A stretch of 64,000 nucleotides of DNA, from positions 1 to 64,000 of the forward strand of contig NZ_JBCGDC010000008.1 of NCBI RefSeq assembly GCF_042237075.1. Reading direction: 5' to 3'. Below the pieces are notes generated by a model. That model was not told the DNA's origin, did not search any database, and saw nothing but the letters and a program-made list of their open reading frames with translations. The position numbers were made by a program, and so were the translations under genes. Shown here piece by piece: positions 54,480-64,000 of the stretch. The stretch is from Polymorphospora lycopeni (GTDB lineage: Bacteria; Actinomycetota; Actinomycetes; Mycobacteriales; Micromonosporaceae). Position 1 is the stretch's first letter; the number at the start of each line of letters is the position of its first letter.

Positions 54480-54689
54480 ATGGCCACCATCCGTGTCGAA
54501 CTCGGCGCCCGTGACCAGGAGACCCGTGAGGCGATCATCGCCGACCTGACCGACGTGATGGTCAAGTACGGCTCGCCGCGGGAGAGCACCCAGGTCATCC
54601 TCTACGAGATCTCGATGGACCTGTGGGCCAAGGGCGGAATCCCCTACAGCAAGCGCGCGGCCGCGGCCCGGGCCGAAGGGACGGCGTGA
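54480..54689 (+). CDS. 4-oxalocrotonate tautomerase-like protein lacking Pro-1
   Basis: The 69-residue protein has the small tautomerase fold (IRVELGARDQETREAIIADL, VMVKYGSPRESTQVILYEI). Active family members use the N-terminal Pro exposed by Met removal as general base; here residue 2 is Ala (MATIRVEL), so the usual chemistry cannot occur. The start overlaps nothing and is 4 bases after the TPR stop, so coupling is tight. It may be a non-catalytic subunit or use another base. Confidence 0.8.
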   Translation: MATIRVELGARDQETREAIIADLTDVMVKYGSPRESTQVILYEISMDLWAKGGIPYSKRAAAARAEGTA

Positions 54690-54696
54690 GTCACCC

Positions 54697-55665
54697 ATGA
54701 CAGGGCCGCATGTACTGATCAGCGAGAACCTGGCCGGCATGCGGCCCGGTCTGCTCGACCGCTACCCCGGCTGCCGGTTCACCGCGGTGCCGGACGCCGG
54801 GCCGCTGCGCGAGGAGTACTTCGACGCGGAGGTGATGCTGCGCAGCTCGATGGGGGAGGAGATGTTCGACGGCATCCTCGCCCACGCGCCGAAGCTGCGC
54901 TGGGTGCAGATCACCGCGGCCGGCTTCGACTGGGTCGGCGGTGACCTCTTCCAGCGCCGGCTGGCCGAGGGGTTGCTCTACACCCGGTCGCCGCACTCCT
55001 ACAACGTGCCGATCGCCGAGTACGTCATCGCGTCCGCGCTGCTGCACGCCCGGGCCTTCCCCGCGCTGCGGGAGGCGCAGGACCGGCACGAGTGGGTACG
55101 GCTGGTCGCCCGCGACTTCATCGGCAGCACGATGCTGGTCTTCGGCACCGGCTCGATCGGCGGCGAGGTCGCCTGGCGGGCCAGGGCGCTCGGGGCCCGG
55201 GCGATCGGTGTCAACCGCGGTGGCGCCGCCGTCGAGGGCTTCGACCGGGTGGTCCCGGCCGGCCAGGCCCTGGCCGTGCTGCCGGAGGCCGACTGGGTGG
55301 TGCTGGCGATGCCGCTCACCCCGGAGAACCGCTGCTTCTTCGACGCGGAGCACTTCGCGGCGATGAGGGAGACCGCGGTCCTCATCAACGTGGGGCGCGG
55401 TGCGCTGGTCGTCGAGGACGCCCTCGTGGCCGCGGTCACCGGCGGCACGATCTCGGGCGCGGTGCTCGACGTCTTCGAGGAGGAGCCGCTACCGGCCGGG
55501 AGCCGGCTGTGGGAGCTGCCCCGCACGATGGTCACCCCGCACACGTCGTTCCGGGCGGCGGGCAACATCAACCGGCTCTACGAGGACTTCTGCGCGAACT
55601 TCGACCGGTTCCTCGCCGGTGAGCTGCCGGTCGGCTCCATGCGACAGCCCGACCTCGGCTACTGA
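54697..55665 (+). CDS. D-2-hydroxyacid dehydrogenase
   Basis: The 322-residue NAD(P)-dependent enzyme interconverts a D-2-hydroxyacid and its 2-oxoacid. It has the Rossmann motif FGTGSIGGE and the catalytic set Arg in NVGRGAL, Glu in DVFEEEPLP and His in TPHTSF. The substrate domain carries AGFDWV. It ends the rightward unit and would feed a 2-oxoacid to the E1 encoded convergently at 55727-57928. Specific substrate unknown. Confidence 0.9.
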   Translation: MTGPHVLISENLAGMRPGLLDRYPGCRFTAVPDAGPLREEYFDAEVMLRSSMGEEMFDGILAHAPKLRWVQITAAGFDWVGGDLFQRRLAEGLLYTRSPHSYNVPIAEYVIASALLHARAFPALREAQDRHEWVRLVARDFIGSTMLVFGTGSIGGEVAWRARALGARAIGVNRGGAAVEGFDRVVPAGQALAVLPEADWVVLAMPLTPENRCFFDAEHFAAMRETAVLINVGRGALVVEDALVAAVTGGTISGAVLDVFEEEPLPAGSRLWELPRTMVTPHTSFRAAGNINRLYEDFCANFDRFLAGELPVGSMRQPDLGY

Positions 55666-55672
55666 ACCACCC

Positions 55673-55708
55673 ACGGTGCCCACCCGCCTCTCGGCGGGTG
55701 GGCACCGT
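55673..55708. terminator. Bidirectional 16-bp hairpin
   Basis: Arms 55673-55688 and 55693-55708 pair perfectly around TCTC, between the convergent hydroxyacid dehydrogenase and E1 genes. Confidence 0.85.
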
Positions 55709-55726
55709 CGTCTGTGGACTGTCCGG

Positions 55727-57928
55727 CTACCGGCGCCGGACGAGATCGCGGGCGGCGGCCAGGACACCGGCCTCCTGCAGGAGCACGTGCGCGGTCGCCG
55801 GCCCGAGGGGGACGTAGCTGTCGAGGCTGGTGACGCGGCCGACCGTACCGGCGTACCTGGCGTCCACCAGCGCGGTGACGACCGCCTCGGCGACCCCGCC
55901 GCTGGCCCGGCCCTCGTCGACGACGAGGGTGTGCGGCACCCCGGCGACGGCGTCGAGCAGGCTCCCGGCCGGCAACGGCGACAGCCACTGGAGGTCGACC
56001 ACCCGGGCCCCGATCCCGTCCCGGCGCAGCGTCTCGGCCACCCGCAGGCTCATCCGTACCCCGTTGCCGTACGTCACCAGCACCAGGTCGTCGCCGTCGC
56101 GGACCGTACGGACCCGGTCGAGCGGCCGCTCCGCCGCCGCCCACCCGTCCGGCGGCGTGTACGGCGCCAGCCACCCGCCGTCGCCCTCGGTGTGCAAATC
56201 GCGCTCGTGGTACAGCGCGATCGGTTCGAGGAAGACGCAGACCCGGCCCTCCTGCTCGGCCAGGGCGAGGCACTGCCGCAGCAGTGCCGGCGCGGTGGCC
56301 GGGTGGGCCGCCACGGCCAGCGCCAGGCCGGGGATGTCGCGCAGTACGGCCACCGAGTTGTCGTTGTGGAAGTGCCCGCCGAACCCCTTCTGGTAGGCCA
56401 GGCCGGCGACGCGGACCACCATGCCGTTGGAGTAGCGGCCGGCCGAGAAGAACCGCAACGAGGCGGCCTCGCCACGCAACTGGTCCTCGGCGTTGTGCAG
56501 GTACGCCAGGTACTGGATCTCCGGGATCGGCAGGGCCCCGGTCAGCGCGCTGCCCAGCGCGACACCGAGGATCGTCTGTTCGTCGAGCAGGGTGTCGAAG
56601 ACCCGGGCCGGGCCGAACGCCTTCCGCAGCCCGCGGGTGACGCCGTACACGCCGCCCTTGCGGGCCACGTCCTCGCCGAACACCAGCGCCCGGGGCCAGG
56701 TGAGCAGCGCGTCGTGCAGCGCGGCGTTGATCGACTGGCCGAGCGTGAGCGGCGGGCGCTCCTCCGGTGGCTTACCGCCGAACGCCCGCTGCCGGCCCGT
56801 ACCGGCGCGGGCCGCGGCGGCGCTCACCGCGGCCGGGCGCCGTCCGGTCAGCGGGGCCACGACGGCCTGCGGGCTGTCGAGTCGTTCGACCCGGCCGACC
56901 ATGGCCCGGGCCTGCGCCATCACCCGCTCCCGGGTCGCCTCGTAGCGGGCCAGCGTCGCCGCCGGGTCCAGGATGCCGCGCCGGGCGAGCAGGGCCGCCG
57001 TGGCCAGGATCGGGTCGCGTACGTAGTCGGCGACGATCTCGCCCCGGGTGCGGTACGCCAGCTCGGCGTCGGAGCCGGCGTGGCCCATGAAGCGGACCGT
57101 ACGCAGGTGCAGCAGCACCGGCCGGCGCTGCCGGCGGACCCGGTGGGCCACGTCGGCGGCGGTGGTCAGCAGGTGTGCCGGATCGGTGCCGTCGACCGGC
57201 ACGTACTCGATGCCGGGCAGCATCGACAGGGCCCGGCCGGTCCAGCCGGTGGGCGTGCGGGTGCTGATCCCGATCCCGTTGTCCTCGCACACCAGCAGCA
57301 GCGGCATCGGGATGCCCTGGTGCGCGCACCAGCCGGCCGCGTTCAGCGCGCCGACCGCGGTGGAGTGGTTGGCCGACGCGTCGCCGAAGCTTGCCACCAC
57401 CACGGCGTCGGCGGGGAACCCGCCGGCCGCCAGCCCCCGGCCGAGCGCGAACGCCATGCCGACGGCCCGGGGCAGGTGCGAGGAGATGGTCGAGGTCTGT
57501 GGCACGATCGCCAGCCCGTGGTGGCCGAACACCTTGTGCCGGCCCCCGGAGATGGGGTCGTGCCGCGACGCGGCGGCGGAGTGCAGCACGTCGGCGACCG
57601 GGGTGCTCCCGGCCACCTGGCCGGCCCGGGCCGCGTAGAAGCCGCCGGACCGGTAGTGCAGCAGCGCCGGATCGGTGGGGCGCAGGGCGAGGGCGACGGC
57701 GGCGTTGCTCTCGTGACCGCTGGAGCCGATCGTGTAGAAACCCTCGCCGCGCGATTGCAGCCAGCGCAGCGCGAGGTCGAGGTGCCGGCTCTCCAGCTGC
57801 GCGTCGAGGTATGCCAGCAGCAGCCGGTCGGTCGGGCCGGTCCCGTCCGGGCCGGGGGAGCCGGGCGGGGGAGTGCCGGTGGACCACTCGGTGAGGTGCC
57901 GGACCAGATGCTCGTCGACGGATTCCAT
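55727..57928 (-). CDS. Fused alpha-beta E1 of a 2-oxoacid dehydrogenase (branched-chain type)
   Basis: The 733-residue thiamine-diphosphate enzyme contains an E1-alpha half (to about 370; cofactor motif SFGDASANHSTAVGALNAAG ... EDNGIGIS) and an E1-beta half (about 395-730; ALVFGEDVARKGGVYGVTRG, DTLLDEQTILGVALGSALTG). It decarboxylates a 2-oxoacid and would pass the acyl group to a lipoyl E2. No E2 or E3 gene is in the window, so it must borrow these or act with another acceptor. It ends a minus-strand unit with Lrp and two permeases. Confidence 0.9.
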   Translation of the reverse strand: MESVDEHLVRHLTEWSTGTPPPGSPGPDGTGPTDRLLLAYLDAQLESRHLDLALRWLQSRGEGFYTIGSSGHESNAAVALALRPTDPALLHYRSGGFYAARAGQVAGSTPVADVLHSAAASRHDPISGGRHKVFGHHGLAIVPQTSTISSHLPRAVGMAFALGRGLAAGGFPADAVVVASFGDASANHSTAVGALNAAGWCAHQGIPMPLLLVCEDNGIGISTRTPTGWTGRALSMLPGIEYVPVDGTDPAHLLTTAADVAHRVRRQRRPVLLHLRTVRFMGHAGSDAELAYRTRGEIVADYVRDPILATAALLARRGILDPAATLARYEATRERVMAQARAMVGRVERLDSPQAVVAPLTGRRPAAVSAAAARAGTGRQRAFGGKPPEERPPLTLGQSINAALHDALLTWPRALVFGEDVARKGGVYGVTRGLRKAFGPARVFDTLLDEQTILGVALGSALTGALPIPEIQYLAYLHNAEDQLRGEAASLRFFSAGRYSNGMVVRVAGLAYQKGFGGHFHNDNSVAVLRDIPGLALAVAAHPATAPALLRQCLALAEQEGRVCVFLEPIALYHERDLHTEGDGGWLAPYTPPDGWAAAERPLDRVRTVRDGDDLVLVTYGNGVRMSLRVAETLRRDGIGARVVDLQWLSPLPAGSLLDAVAGVPHTLVVDEGRASGGVAEAVVTALVDARYAGTVGRVTSLDSYVPLGPATAHVLLQEAGVLAAARDLVRRR

Positions 57929-57953
57929 CGGGTGTGCGTCCCGTCCCTGCCGG

Positions 57954-58847
57954 TCAGCGTCCGGCCCGGCCGCGCAGGCGCGGGTCCAGCGCGTCGCGGA
58001 TCGTGTCGCCGAGCAGGTTGAAGCCCAGCACGGTGAGCATGATGCAGATGCCGGGCACCAGCGAGGGCCACATGGACATCTCCATGAACGCCTTGCCGGA
58101 CGACAGCATCGAACCCCACGACGGCTGCGGCGGCTGGACGCCGAGCCCGAGATAGCCCAGCGACGCCTCGATCAGGATCGCGTACGCCAGGCTCGTGGTG
58201 AACTGCACGGCGATCGGTGCCACCGCGTTCGGCAGGACGTACTTGAAGATGAGGCGGGTGTTGCTCAGCCCGACCGCGCGCCCGGACTCGACGTACGGCT
58301 CCTTGACGATCGTCATCGCGGTGCCCCGCACGATCCGGGCGAAGCTCGGGATGAACACGATGATCAGGGCCAGGATGAGGTTCTCGGTGCCCGGCCCGCG
58401 GGCGGCGACGACGGCCAGTGCCAGCAGCAGGGTGGGGAACGAGAAGAGCACGTCCATCGCGGGGGTGATCACCCCGTCCAGCCAGCCCCGGAAGAACCCG
58501 GCGAGCAGGCCGAGGACGACGCCGATGATCCCGGCGCCGGTCACCACGATCAGGCTGACGCTCAGTGACGTCCGGGCGCCGTAGAGGGCCCGGCTGAGCA
58601 GGTCGCGGCCGGCCTCGTCGGCGCCGAGGAGGAAGGTTCCGCCGGGTGGCGCGAGGCGCTGGTTGGACATCGCGGTGGGGTCGTAGGGGGCGATCAGCGG
58701 GGCCAGGACGGCGGCGAGGGTCATGGTGACGACCAGGACCAGGCCGATCGCGCCGATCCGGTCGCGTACGAGTGCCTGGAGCAGGCGCATCCCGGGCCGG
58801 CGCCGGACCGGCGGCAGCGGTTGCGCGGAAGCGAGTTCAGTGACCAC
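57954..58847 (-). CDS. ABC transporter permease, DppC/OppC type
   Basis: The 297-residue membrane protein has an N-terminal OppC-type segment, about six helices and the permease loop that touches the ATPase (ESGRAVGLSNTRLIFKYVLP). PPGGTFLLGADEAGRDLLSR is the usual DppC opening. GTG 58847 overlaps the DppB gene by 11 bases. It forms the pore with the protein encoded at 58837. Confidence 0.92.
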   Translation of the reverse strand: MVTELASAQPLPPVRRRPGMRLLQALVRDRIGAIGLVLVVTMTLAAVLAPLIAPYDPTAMSNQRLAPPGGTFLLGADEAGRDLLSRALYGARTSLSVSLIVVTGAGIIGVVLGLLAGFFRGWLDGVITPAMDVLFSFPTLLLALAVVAARGPGTENLILALIIVFIPSFARIVRGTAMTIVKEPYVESGRAVGLSNTRLIFKYVLPNAVAPIAVQFTTSLAYAILIEASLGYLGLGVQPPQPSWGSMLSSGKAFMEMSMWPSLVPGICIMLTVLGFNLLGDTIRDALDPRLRGRAGR

Positions 58848-59784
58848 TGCGGAGCCTCGGATCCAGGTAGACGTAGATGATGTCGACGAGGAGGTTGACC
58901 ACGACGTAGAAGAAGGCCAGGAAGAGCAGCGTGCCCTGGACCACCGGGTAGTCCCGCTGGGTGATGCCGCGGATCACCATGGTGCCCAGGCCCGGCCAGG
59001 AGAAGACCTGCTCGACCACCACGGTGCCGCCGAGCAGGGCGCCGGCCTGGATGCCCAGCACCGTGATCACCGGGATCAGGGAGTTGCGCAGGGCGTGCCG
59101 CGCGACGACGACGCGTTCGCTGAGGCCCTTGGCCCGGGCGGTGCGGACGTAGTCCTGGTTGAGGACCTCCAGCATGCTGGACCGGGTCATCCGCATGCTG
59201 ATCGCGGCGAGGCTGGCGCCGAGGGTGACGGCCGGGAGGATGAGGTATTTCAGTTGGGTCAGGCCGCCCTCGCCGTTTCCGGCGCCCTGTGACGGCAGCC
59301 AGCCCAGGGTGACCGAGAAGAGATACACCAGCAGGATGCCGAGCCAGAAGTTCGGCACCGACAGGCCGATCAGCGAGGCCAGCCGGGAGCCGGCGTCCAG
59401 CAGGCCGTTGCGCCGGGTGGCGCTGAGCACCCCGAACGGGATCGAGATGAGCACCGAGACCACGAGGGCGGAGACGGCCAGCAGCATGGTGGCGGGCAGC
59501 CGTTCCAGGATCTCGTCCAGGACGGGCTGCCCGCTGCGCATGGAGGTGCCGAGGTCGCCGTGGAGCAGCCGCCCGAACCAGCTCAGGAACTGTTCGTGGA
59601 TCGGCATGTCGAGGCCGAAGTACGCGCGCATCTCGGCCTCGAGCTTGGGATCGCTGAAGTCCTGACCCATGATGGAGCTGATGACATCGCCGGGGATCAT
59701 CCTGATCACGAAGAACGAGATGACCGAGATGCCGAGTAGTACCGGCACGACCGCGAGCAGGCGGGTCAGGATGATGCGGGCCAA
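58837..59784 (-). CDS. ABC transporter permease, DppB/OppB type
   Basis: The 315-residue membrane protein has the OppB landmarks (LLAVVPVLLGISVISFFVIR, the PGD turn, YVRTARAKGLSERVVVARHA loop, and six helices). TTG 59784 is 8 bases after GGAG, giving a non-ATG start. It follows the Lrp/AsnC gene by 51 bases and precedes DppC with overlap. Confidence 0.92.
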   Translation of the reverse strand: MARIILTRLLAVVPVLLGISVISFFVIRMIPGDVISSIMGQDFSDPKLEAEMRAYFGLDMPIHEQFLSWFGRLLHGDLGTSMRSGQPVLDEILERLPATMLLAVSALVVSVLISIPFGVLSATRRNGLLDAGSRLASLIGLSVPNFWLGILLVYLFSVTLGWLPSQGAGNGEGGLTQLKYLILPAVTLGASLAAISMRMTRSSMLEVLNQDYVRTARAKGLSERVVVARHALRNSLIPVITVLGIQAGALLGGTVVVEQVFSWPGLGTMVIRGITQRDYPVVQGTLLFLAFFYVVVNLLVDIIYVYLDPRLRSGH

Positions 59785-59835
59785 AGGGTCAACTCCAGAC
59801 TGCGGGGTGAGTGTGACCCGCGGTGCTCGGGGGAC

Positions 59836-60348
59836 TCAGTTCGTGGGTGTCACCGGCTCGTCCGCGTCGGCGGAGTCGTCGTCGCTGGCGATGTCGCGGG
59901 CCCATTCGTGGGCACGCTTGGCGACCCGCAGGACCATGACGGAGCGGATCTCCATCACGCCGCGCAGGTGGCCGAGCCGCTCGGTGGAGAACCGGCGCAT
60001 GTCTTCGCTGGAGGCGAAGTAGCCGACGGCGATGATGTCGAACTGGCCGGTCACGTGGTAGACGTAGGCCATTTCGGGCATCGCCGTCAGGGTCTCGATC
60101 AGTTCGTCGGTGGTGCCGGGCGCGCTCTGGATCTGGAACACGGTGTGCACCGGGCGCCCCATGAGGGGCGCGCTCGGGATGGCGGCGAAGTGAAGTTGGC
60201 CCTCAGTCACCAACCGGTCGACCCGCCGTCGCACGGAGCCCTCGGACAGCCCTACCTTGGCCGCGAGTGCCACGTTTGTCTGGCGGGCGTCCAGAACCAG
60301 TTCCCGGATGATGCTGCGGTCCTTCTCGATCGAGCTTTTCGACGCCAT
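59836..60348 (-). CDS. Lrp/AsnC-family regulator
   Basis: The 170-residue protein has an N-terminal helix-turn-helix (NVALAAKVGLSEGSVRRRVD) and a RAM ligand domain (GRPVHTVFQIQSAPGTTDEL, YVYHVTGQFDIIAVGYF). The C-terminus is an acidic tail of about 20 residues. It is first in a unit with the two permeases and E1, and divergent from the ATPase unit, so it probably senses the imported solute or an amino acid and controls both. Confidence 0.9.
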   Translation of the reverse strand: MASKSSIEKDRSIIRELVLDARQTNVALAAKVGLSEGSVRRRVDRLVTEGQLHFAAIPSAPLMGRPVHTVFQIQSAPGTTDELIETLTAMPEMAYVYHVTGQFDIIAVGYFASSEDMRRFSTERLGHLRGVMEIRSVMVLRVAKRAHEWARDIASDDDSADADEPVTPTN

Positions 60349-60381
60349 TCCGCCCCGTCTCAGATATCGCCGTACTTCGAC

Positions 60382-60394
60382 GATTCGGTGAATC
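60382..60394. promoter_or_regulatory. GATTC-N3-GAATC repeat between Lrp and the ATPase unit
   Basis: GATTC (60382-60386) and GAATC (60390-60394) sit in the 124-bp gap between the divergent Lrp and ATPase genes, flanked by CGAC/GACG half-repeats. It is a plausible Lrp-type autoregulatory site. Confidence 0.45.
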
Positions 60395-60472
60395 TAGACG
60401 ACGATGATCGGATGTGCAAGACTCCCGGCTGACGAATAACGGCACTCGGCGAACAGAAAACAGAGGTTTCCG

Positions 60473-61512
60473 ATGGCCTTGCTTGAAGTACGGGACCTGC
60501 GCACGGAGTTCGGCGCGGGACGCCGGGCGGTCACGGCTGTCGACGGTGTGTCGTTCACTGTGGACGCGGGGGAGATGGTGGCCCTGGTCGGTGAGTCCGG
60601 CTGCGGGAAGTCCGCGACCGCTCAATCGATCATGGGACTCATCGTTCCGCCGGCCGGCCGGGTCGCCGGCGGCCAGGTGCTTTTCGAGGGCCGCGACCTG
60701 CTCCGGATGAGCCCGCGCGAGCTGCGGGCGGTGCGGGGCAGCGGCATCGCGATGATCTTCCAGGATCCGATGACCTCGCTGAACCCGGTGCTGACGGTGG
60801 GCCGACAGCTCACCGAGTCGCTGACGCTGCACCTGGGGCTGCGCGGTGCGGCCGCCCGCGCCCGGGCCGTCGAACTGCTCGACATGGTCCGGATCCCCGC
60901 CGCCGCGACCCGCCTGAGTTCCTACCCCCACCAGCTCTCCGGCGGCATGCGCCAGCGGGTGATGATCGCGATGGCGCTGTCCTGCAACCCGCGCCTGATC
61001 CTGGCCGACGAGATCACGACCGCGCTCGACGTCACCATCCAGGCCCAGATCCTCGCCCTGCTGCGCGACCTCGCCGCCGAGACCCGCACCGCCGTCCTGT
61101 TCATCACCCACGACCTCGGCGTCGTCGCCGGCATGGCCGAGCGGGTCAACGTCATGTACGCCGGCCAGATCGTCGAGAGCGCCGAGACGGCCGACCTCTT
61201 CCGCCGCCCCCAGATGCCGTACACGTGGGGCCTGCTCGGCTCCGTCCCGCGACTCGACCAGGCCCGCGGCGGCCGGCTGCGCCCGATCGGCGGCCAGCCC
61301 CCGGAACTGTCCGCGATGCCGTCCGGTTGCCGGTTCGCGCCCCGCTGCGTGCACCGGCGGGACGTCTGCCTCGACTCGCCCCCCGGCCTCACCGCCCCCC
61401 GAGAGGCGTCCGAACGCGACCAACAGACCAGATGCTGGGGCACGCAGGACGCCTCCCACGGCGGCTGGCTGTCCACGAAAGACCGGTACGCCAGCCAACT
61501 CGTCGAGGAGAA

Positions 61513-61516
<4 letters not shown>
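60473..61516 (+). CDS. Peptide ABC transporter ATPase, DppD/OppD type
   Basis: The 347-residue ATPase has Walker A GESGCGKS, signature LSGGMRQR, Walker B RLILADE and switch His THDLGVVAG, plus the OppD C-terminal Cys cluster (CRFAPRCVHRRDVC) that can bind an iron-sulfur cluster or be structural. The residue after Walker B is Ile instead of Pro (ADEIT), a benign change. ATG 60473 follows AGAGG. Its stop overlaps the DppF ATG (ATGA). Confidence 0.92.
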
Positions 61517-62565
<1,049 letters not shown>

Positions 62566-62630
62566 AGCCCGGCGCGACGTCCTCGCGCCACCCGTGACGA
62601 TCCCGCGACACCCTTTCGGAAGGACCGGCC

Positions 62631-63809
62631 GTGCCCCTGGTGACCCCCGCCGCCCCGTTGGACTACCTGGGCGTCGACGCCCTGGTCGACGACGAGACCC
62701 GCGACCTGCAGGCCGCCGTGCGGCACTTCGTCGACGAGCGCGTCCGCCCGCACGTCGCCACCTGGTTCGAGGACGGCCGCCTGCCGGCCCGCGATCTCGC
62801 CCGCGAACTCGGCGAACTCGGCGTGCTCGGCATGCACCTGACCGGGTACGGCTGCGCCGGCACCAGCGCCACCGCGTACGGCCTGGCCTGCCTGGAACTG
62901 GAGGCCGGCGACTCCGGCCTGCGTTCCCTGGTGTCGGTGCAGGGCTCGCTCGCGATGTACGCGATCTGGCGGTTCGGCTCCGCCGAGCACAAGCAGGAGT
63001 GGCTGCCCAGGATGGCGGCCGGCCAGGCCATCGGCTGCTTCGGACTCACCGAGCCCGACTTCGGCTCCGACCCGGCCGGCATGCGTACCCGGGCCCGCCG
63101 CGACGGCGGCGACTGGATCCTCGACGGCACCAAGATGTGGATCACCAACGGCTCGATCGCCGACGTCGCCGTGGTCTGGGCGCACACCGACGAGGGAATC
63201 CGCGGGTTCGTCGTACCCACCGACACCCCGGGTTTCACCGCCCCGGAGATCAAGCGCAAGCTGTCCCTGCGCGCCTCGGTCACCTCCGAACTCGTGCTCG
63301 ACGGCGTACGGCTGCCGGCCGACGCGGTGCTCCCCGGCGTGACCGGCATGGGCGGACCGCTGTCCTGCCTCAACGAGGCGCGGATGGGCATCGTGTTCGG
63401 CGCGCTCGGCGCGGCCCGGGACTGCCTCGAGACGACCATCGCCTACGCCCAGAGCCGGCAGATCTTCGACAAGCCGCTGGCGGCGCACCAGATCACCCAG
63501 GTCAAGCTGGCCGACATGACCGTCGAACTGGGCAAGGGCCTCCTGCTCGCCCTCCACCTCGGCCGGCTGAAGGACACCGGGACGCTGGACCACCGGCAGA
63601 TCAGCCTCGGCAAGCTCAACAGCGTCCGGGAAGCCCTCGCGATCGCCAACACCTGCCGCACGATCCTCGGCGCGGCGGGCATCACGCTCGACTACCCGGT
63701 GATGCGGCACGCCGCCAACCTGGAGTCGGTGCTGACGTACGAGGGCACCTCCGAGGTGCACCAGCTCGTCATCGGGCAGACCCTGACCGGCCACGCCGCC
63801 TTCCGCTGA
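62631..63809 (+). CDS. Acyl-CoA dehydrogenase, glutaryl-CoA dehydrogenase-like
   Basis: The 392-residue flavoenzyme has the glutaryl-CoA dehydrogenase-type segment SLVSVQGSLAMYAIWRFGSA, the FAD stretch CFGLTEPDFGSDPAGM and the catalytic Glu at 371 in TYEGTSEVH. It would oxidise an acyl-CoA to its enoyl-CoA, or, like glutaryl-CoA dehydrogenase, also decarboxylate a dicarboxylic one. GTG 62631 has GGAAGGACC upstream. It follows the ATPase genes by 65 bases and is probably co-transcribed. Confidence 0.9.
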   Translation: MPLVTPAAPLDYLGVDALVDDETRDLQAAVRHFVDERVRPHVATWFEDGRLPARDLARELGELGVLGMHLTGYGCAGTSATAYGLACLELEAGDSGLRSLVSVQGSLAMYAIWRFGSAEHKQEWLPRMAAGQAIGCFGLTEPDFGSDPAGMRTRARRDGGDWILDGTKMWITNGSIADVAVVWAHTDEGIRGFVVPTDTPGFTAPEIKRKLSLRASVTSELVLDGVRLPADAVLPGVTGMGGPLSCLNEARMGIVFGALGAARDCLETTIAYAQSRQIFDKPLAAHQITQVKLADMTVELGKGLLLALHLGRLKDTGTLDHRQISLGKLNSVREALAIANTCRTILGAAGITLDYPVMRHAANLESVLTYEGTSEVHQLVIGQTLTGHAAFR

Positions 63810-63892
63810 CGCCGCCGCCCGCGCCGGGGAGCCGACGTTCGCTCCCCGACGACGGCCCCGGCGGCAGGCACACCTGGTGCCCATGGGGCGTT

Positions 63893-63953
63893 GTTGATCT
63901 GGGCGGGAGGGACCTTGTCCACGCTCGATAAGGTCCCTCCCGCCCAGATCAAC
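63893..63953. repeat. 61-bp palindromic repeat, copy 3
   Basis: Perfect 24-bp arms (63893-63916 and 63930-63953) flank a 13-base loop. The outer GTTGATCTGGGCG matches copy 1; the inner stem (GGAGGGACCTT) differs from copy 1 but is fully paired. It lies 83 bases after the acyl-CoA dehydrogenase stop and can serve as its terminator. Confidence 0.85.
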
Positions 63954-64000
63954 CGCGTGAGTCCGACACACGCCCTAGATGAGGCCGTGCGCGAGCATCG

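Noticed and set aside
51896..54598. A 900-codon open frame on the minus strand across the binding-protein and TPR genes.
   Set aside because: It covers two well-supported plus-strand genes, has no recognisable domain and its composition is that of a shadow frame.

Overview
The window is very GC-rich, uses GTG and TTG starts freely, and is packed with families typical of filamentous actinomycetes: ECF sigma factors, Tat- and Sec-exported proteins, an XRE-NB-ARC-TPR regulator, a DinB/mycothiol-type protein and a CBM2-tagged exoprotein. I infer an actinobacterium, probably Micromonosporaceae or a close relative; no rRNA or tRNA is present to fix this. The sequence is a draft: there is a single N at 6109 flanked by a 101-bp near-duplicate, and N runs at 31854-31954 and 34406-34542.

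Region 1 (1-7360) holds the tail of an FG-GAP/VCBS-type exoprotein, a chloramphenicol-type MFS exporter, a pentapeptide/DinB protein, a small exoprotein, and a MerR regulator followed by a macrolide-type glycosyltransferase. A short peptide with an MRLR motif lies in front of the glycosyltransferase and suggests drug-sensing attenuation. A broken TAP-type hydrolase ends the region. Region 2 (7357-19607) has a giant single-chain biotin-dependent acyl-CoA carboxylase, a divergent regulator/PEP-utilising pair, a PGRP amidase, a lipoprotein, a MOSC protein and a YrdC/YciO protein. Region 3 (19723-30736) has an ECF sigma/anti-sigma/ABC operon, a TetR-SdpI unit facing a membrane-anchored hydrolase, an NDH-2-like flavoprotein coupled to an ECF41 sigma factor, an S33 peptidase and a Gfo/Idh/MocA gene.

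Region 4 (30721-44670) has ThuA, small exoproteins, a DUF6055/CBM2 exoprotein beside assembly gaps, a beta-hydroxyacid-type dehydrogenase cut by a gap, two candidate micro-ORFs, the NB-ARC regulator, a hemerythrin-esterase fusion behind a sigma-B-like promoter, asparaginase, NUDIX and a GlxA-type regulator. Region 5 (45180-50249) has an IS graveyard with 61-bp palindromic repeats, a PAP2 phosphatase, an ASCH-like protein and an MFS exporter.

Region 6 (50700-63809) is the most coherent accessory block. Three transcription units together encode one peptide-type ABC importer: the binding protein sits in a rightward unit, the two permeases in a leftward unit, and the two ATPases in a second rightward unit. 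The importer genes are interleaved with an atypical M19 dipeptidase-like protein, a TPR protein, a tautomerase lacking Pro-1, a D-2-hydroxyacid dehydrogenase, a fused 2-oxoacid dehydrogenase E1, an Lrp/AsnC regulator and an acyl-CoA dehydrogenase. I read it as an import-and-oxidation pathway for an unidentified small substrate, and it is my best candidate for an undescribed system. The window closes with a third copy of the 61-bp palindrome.
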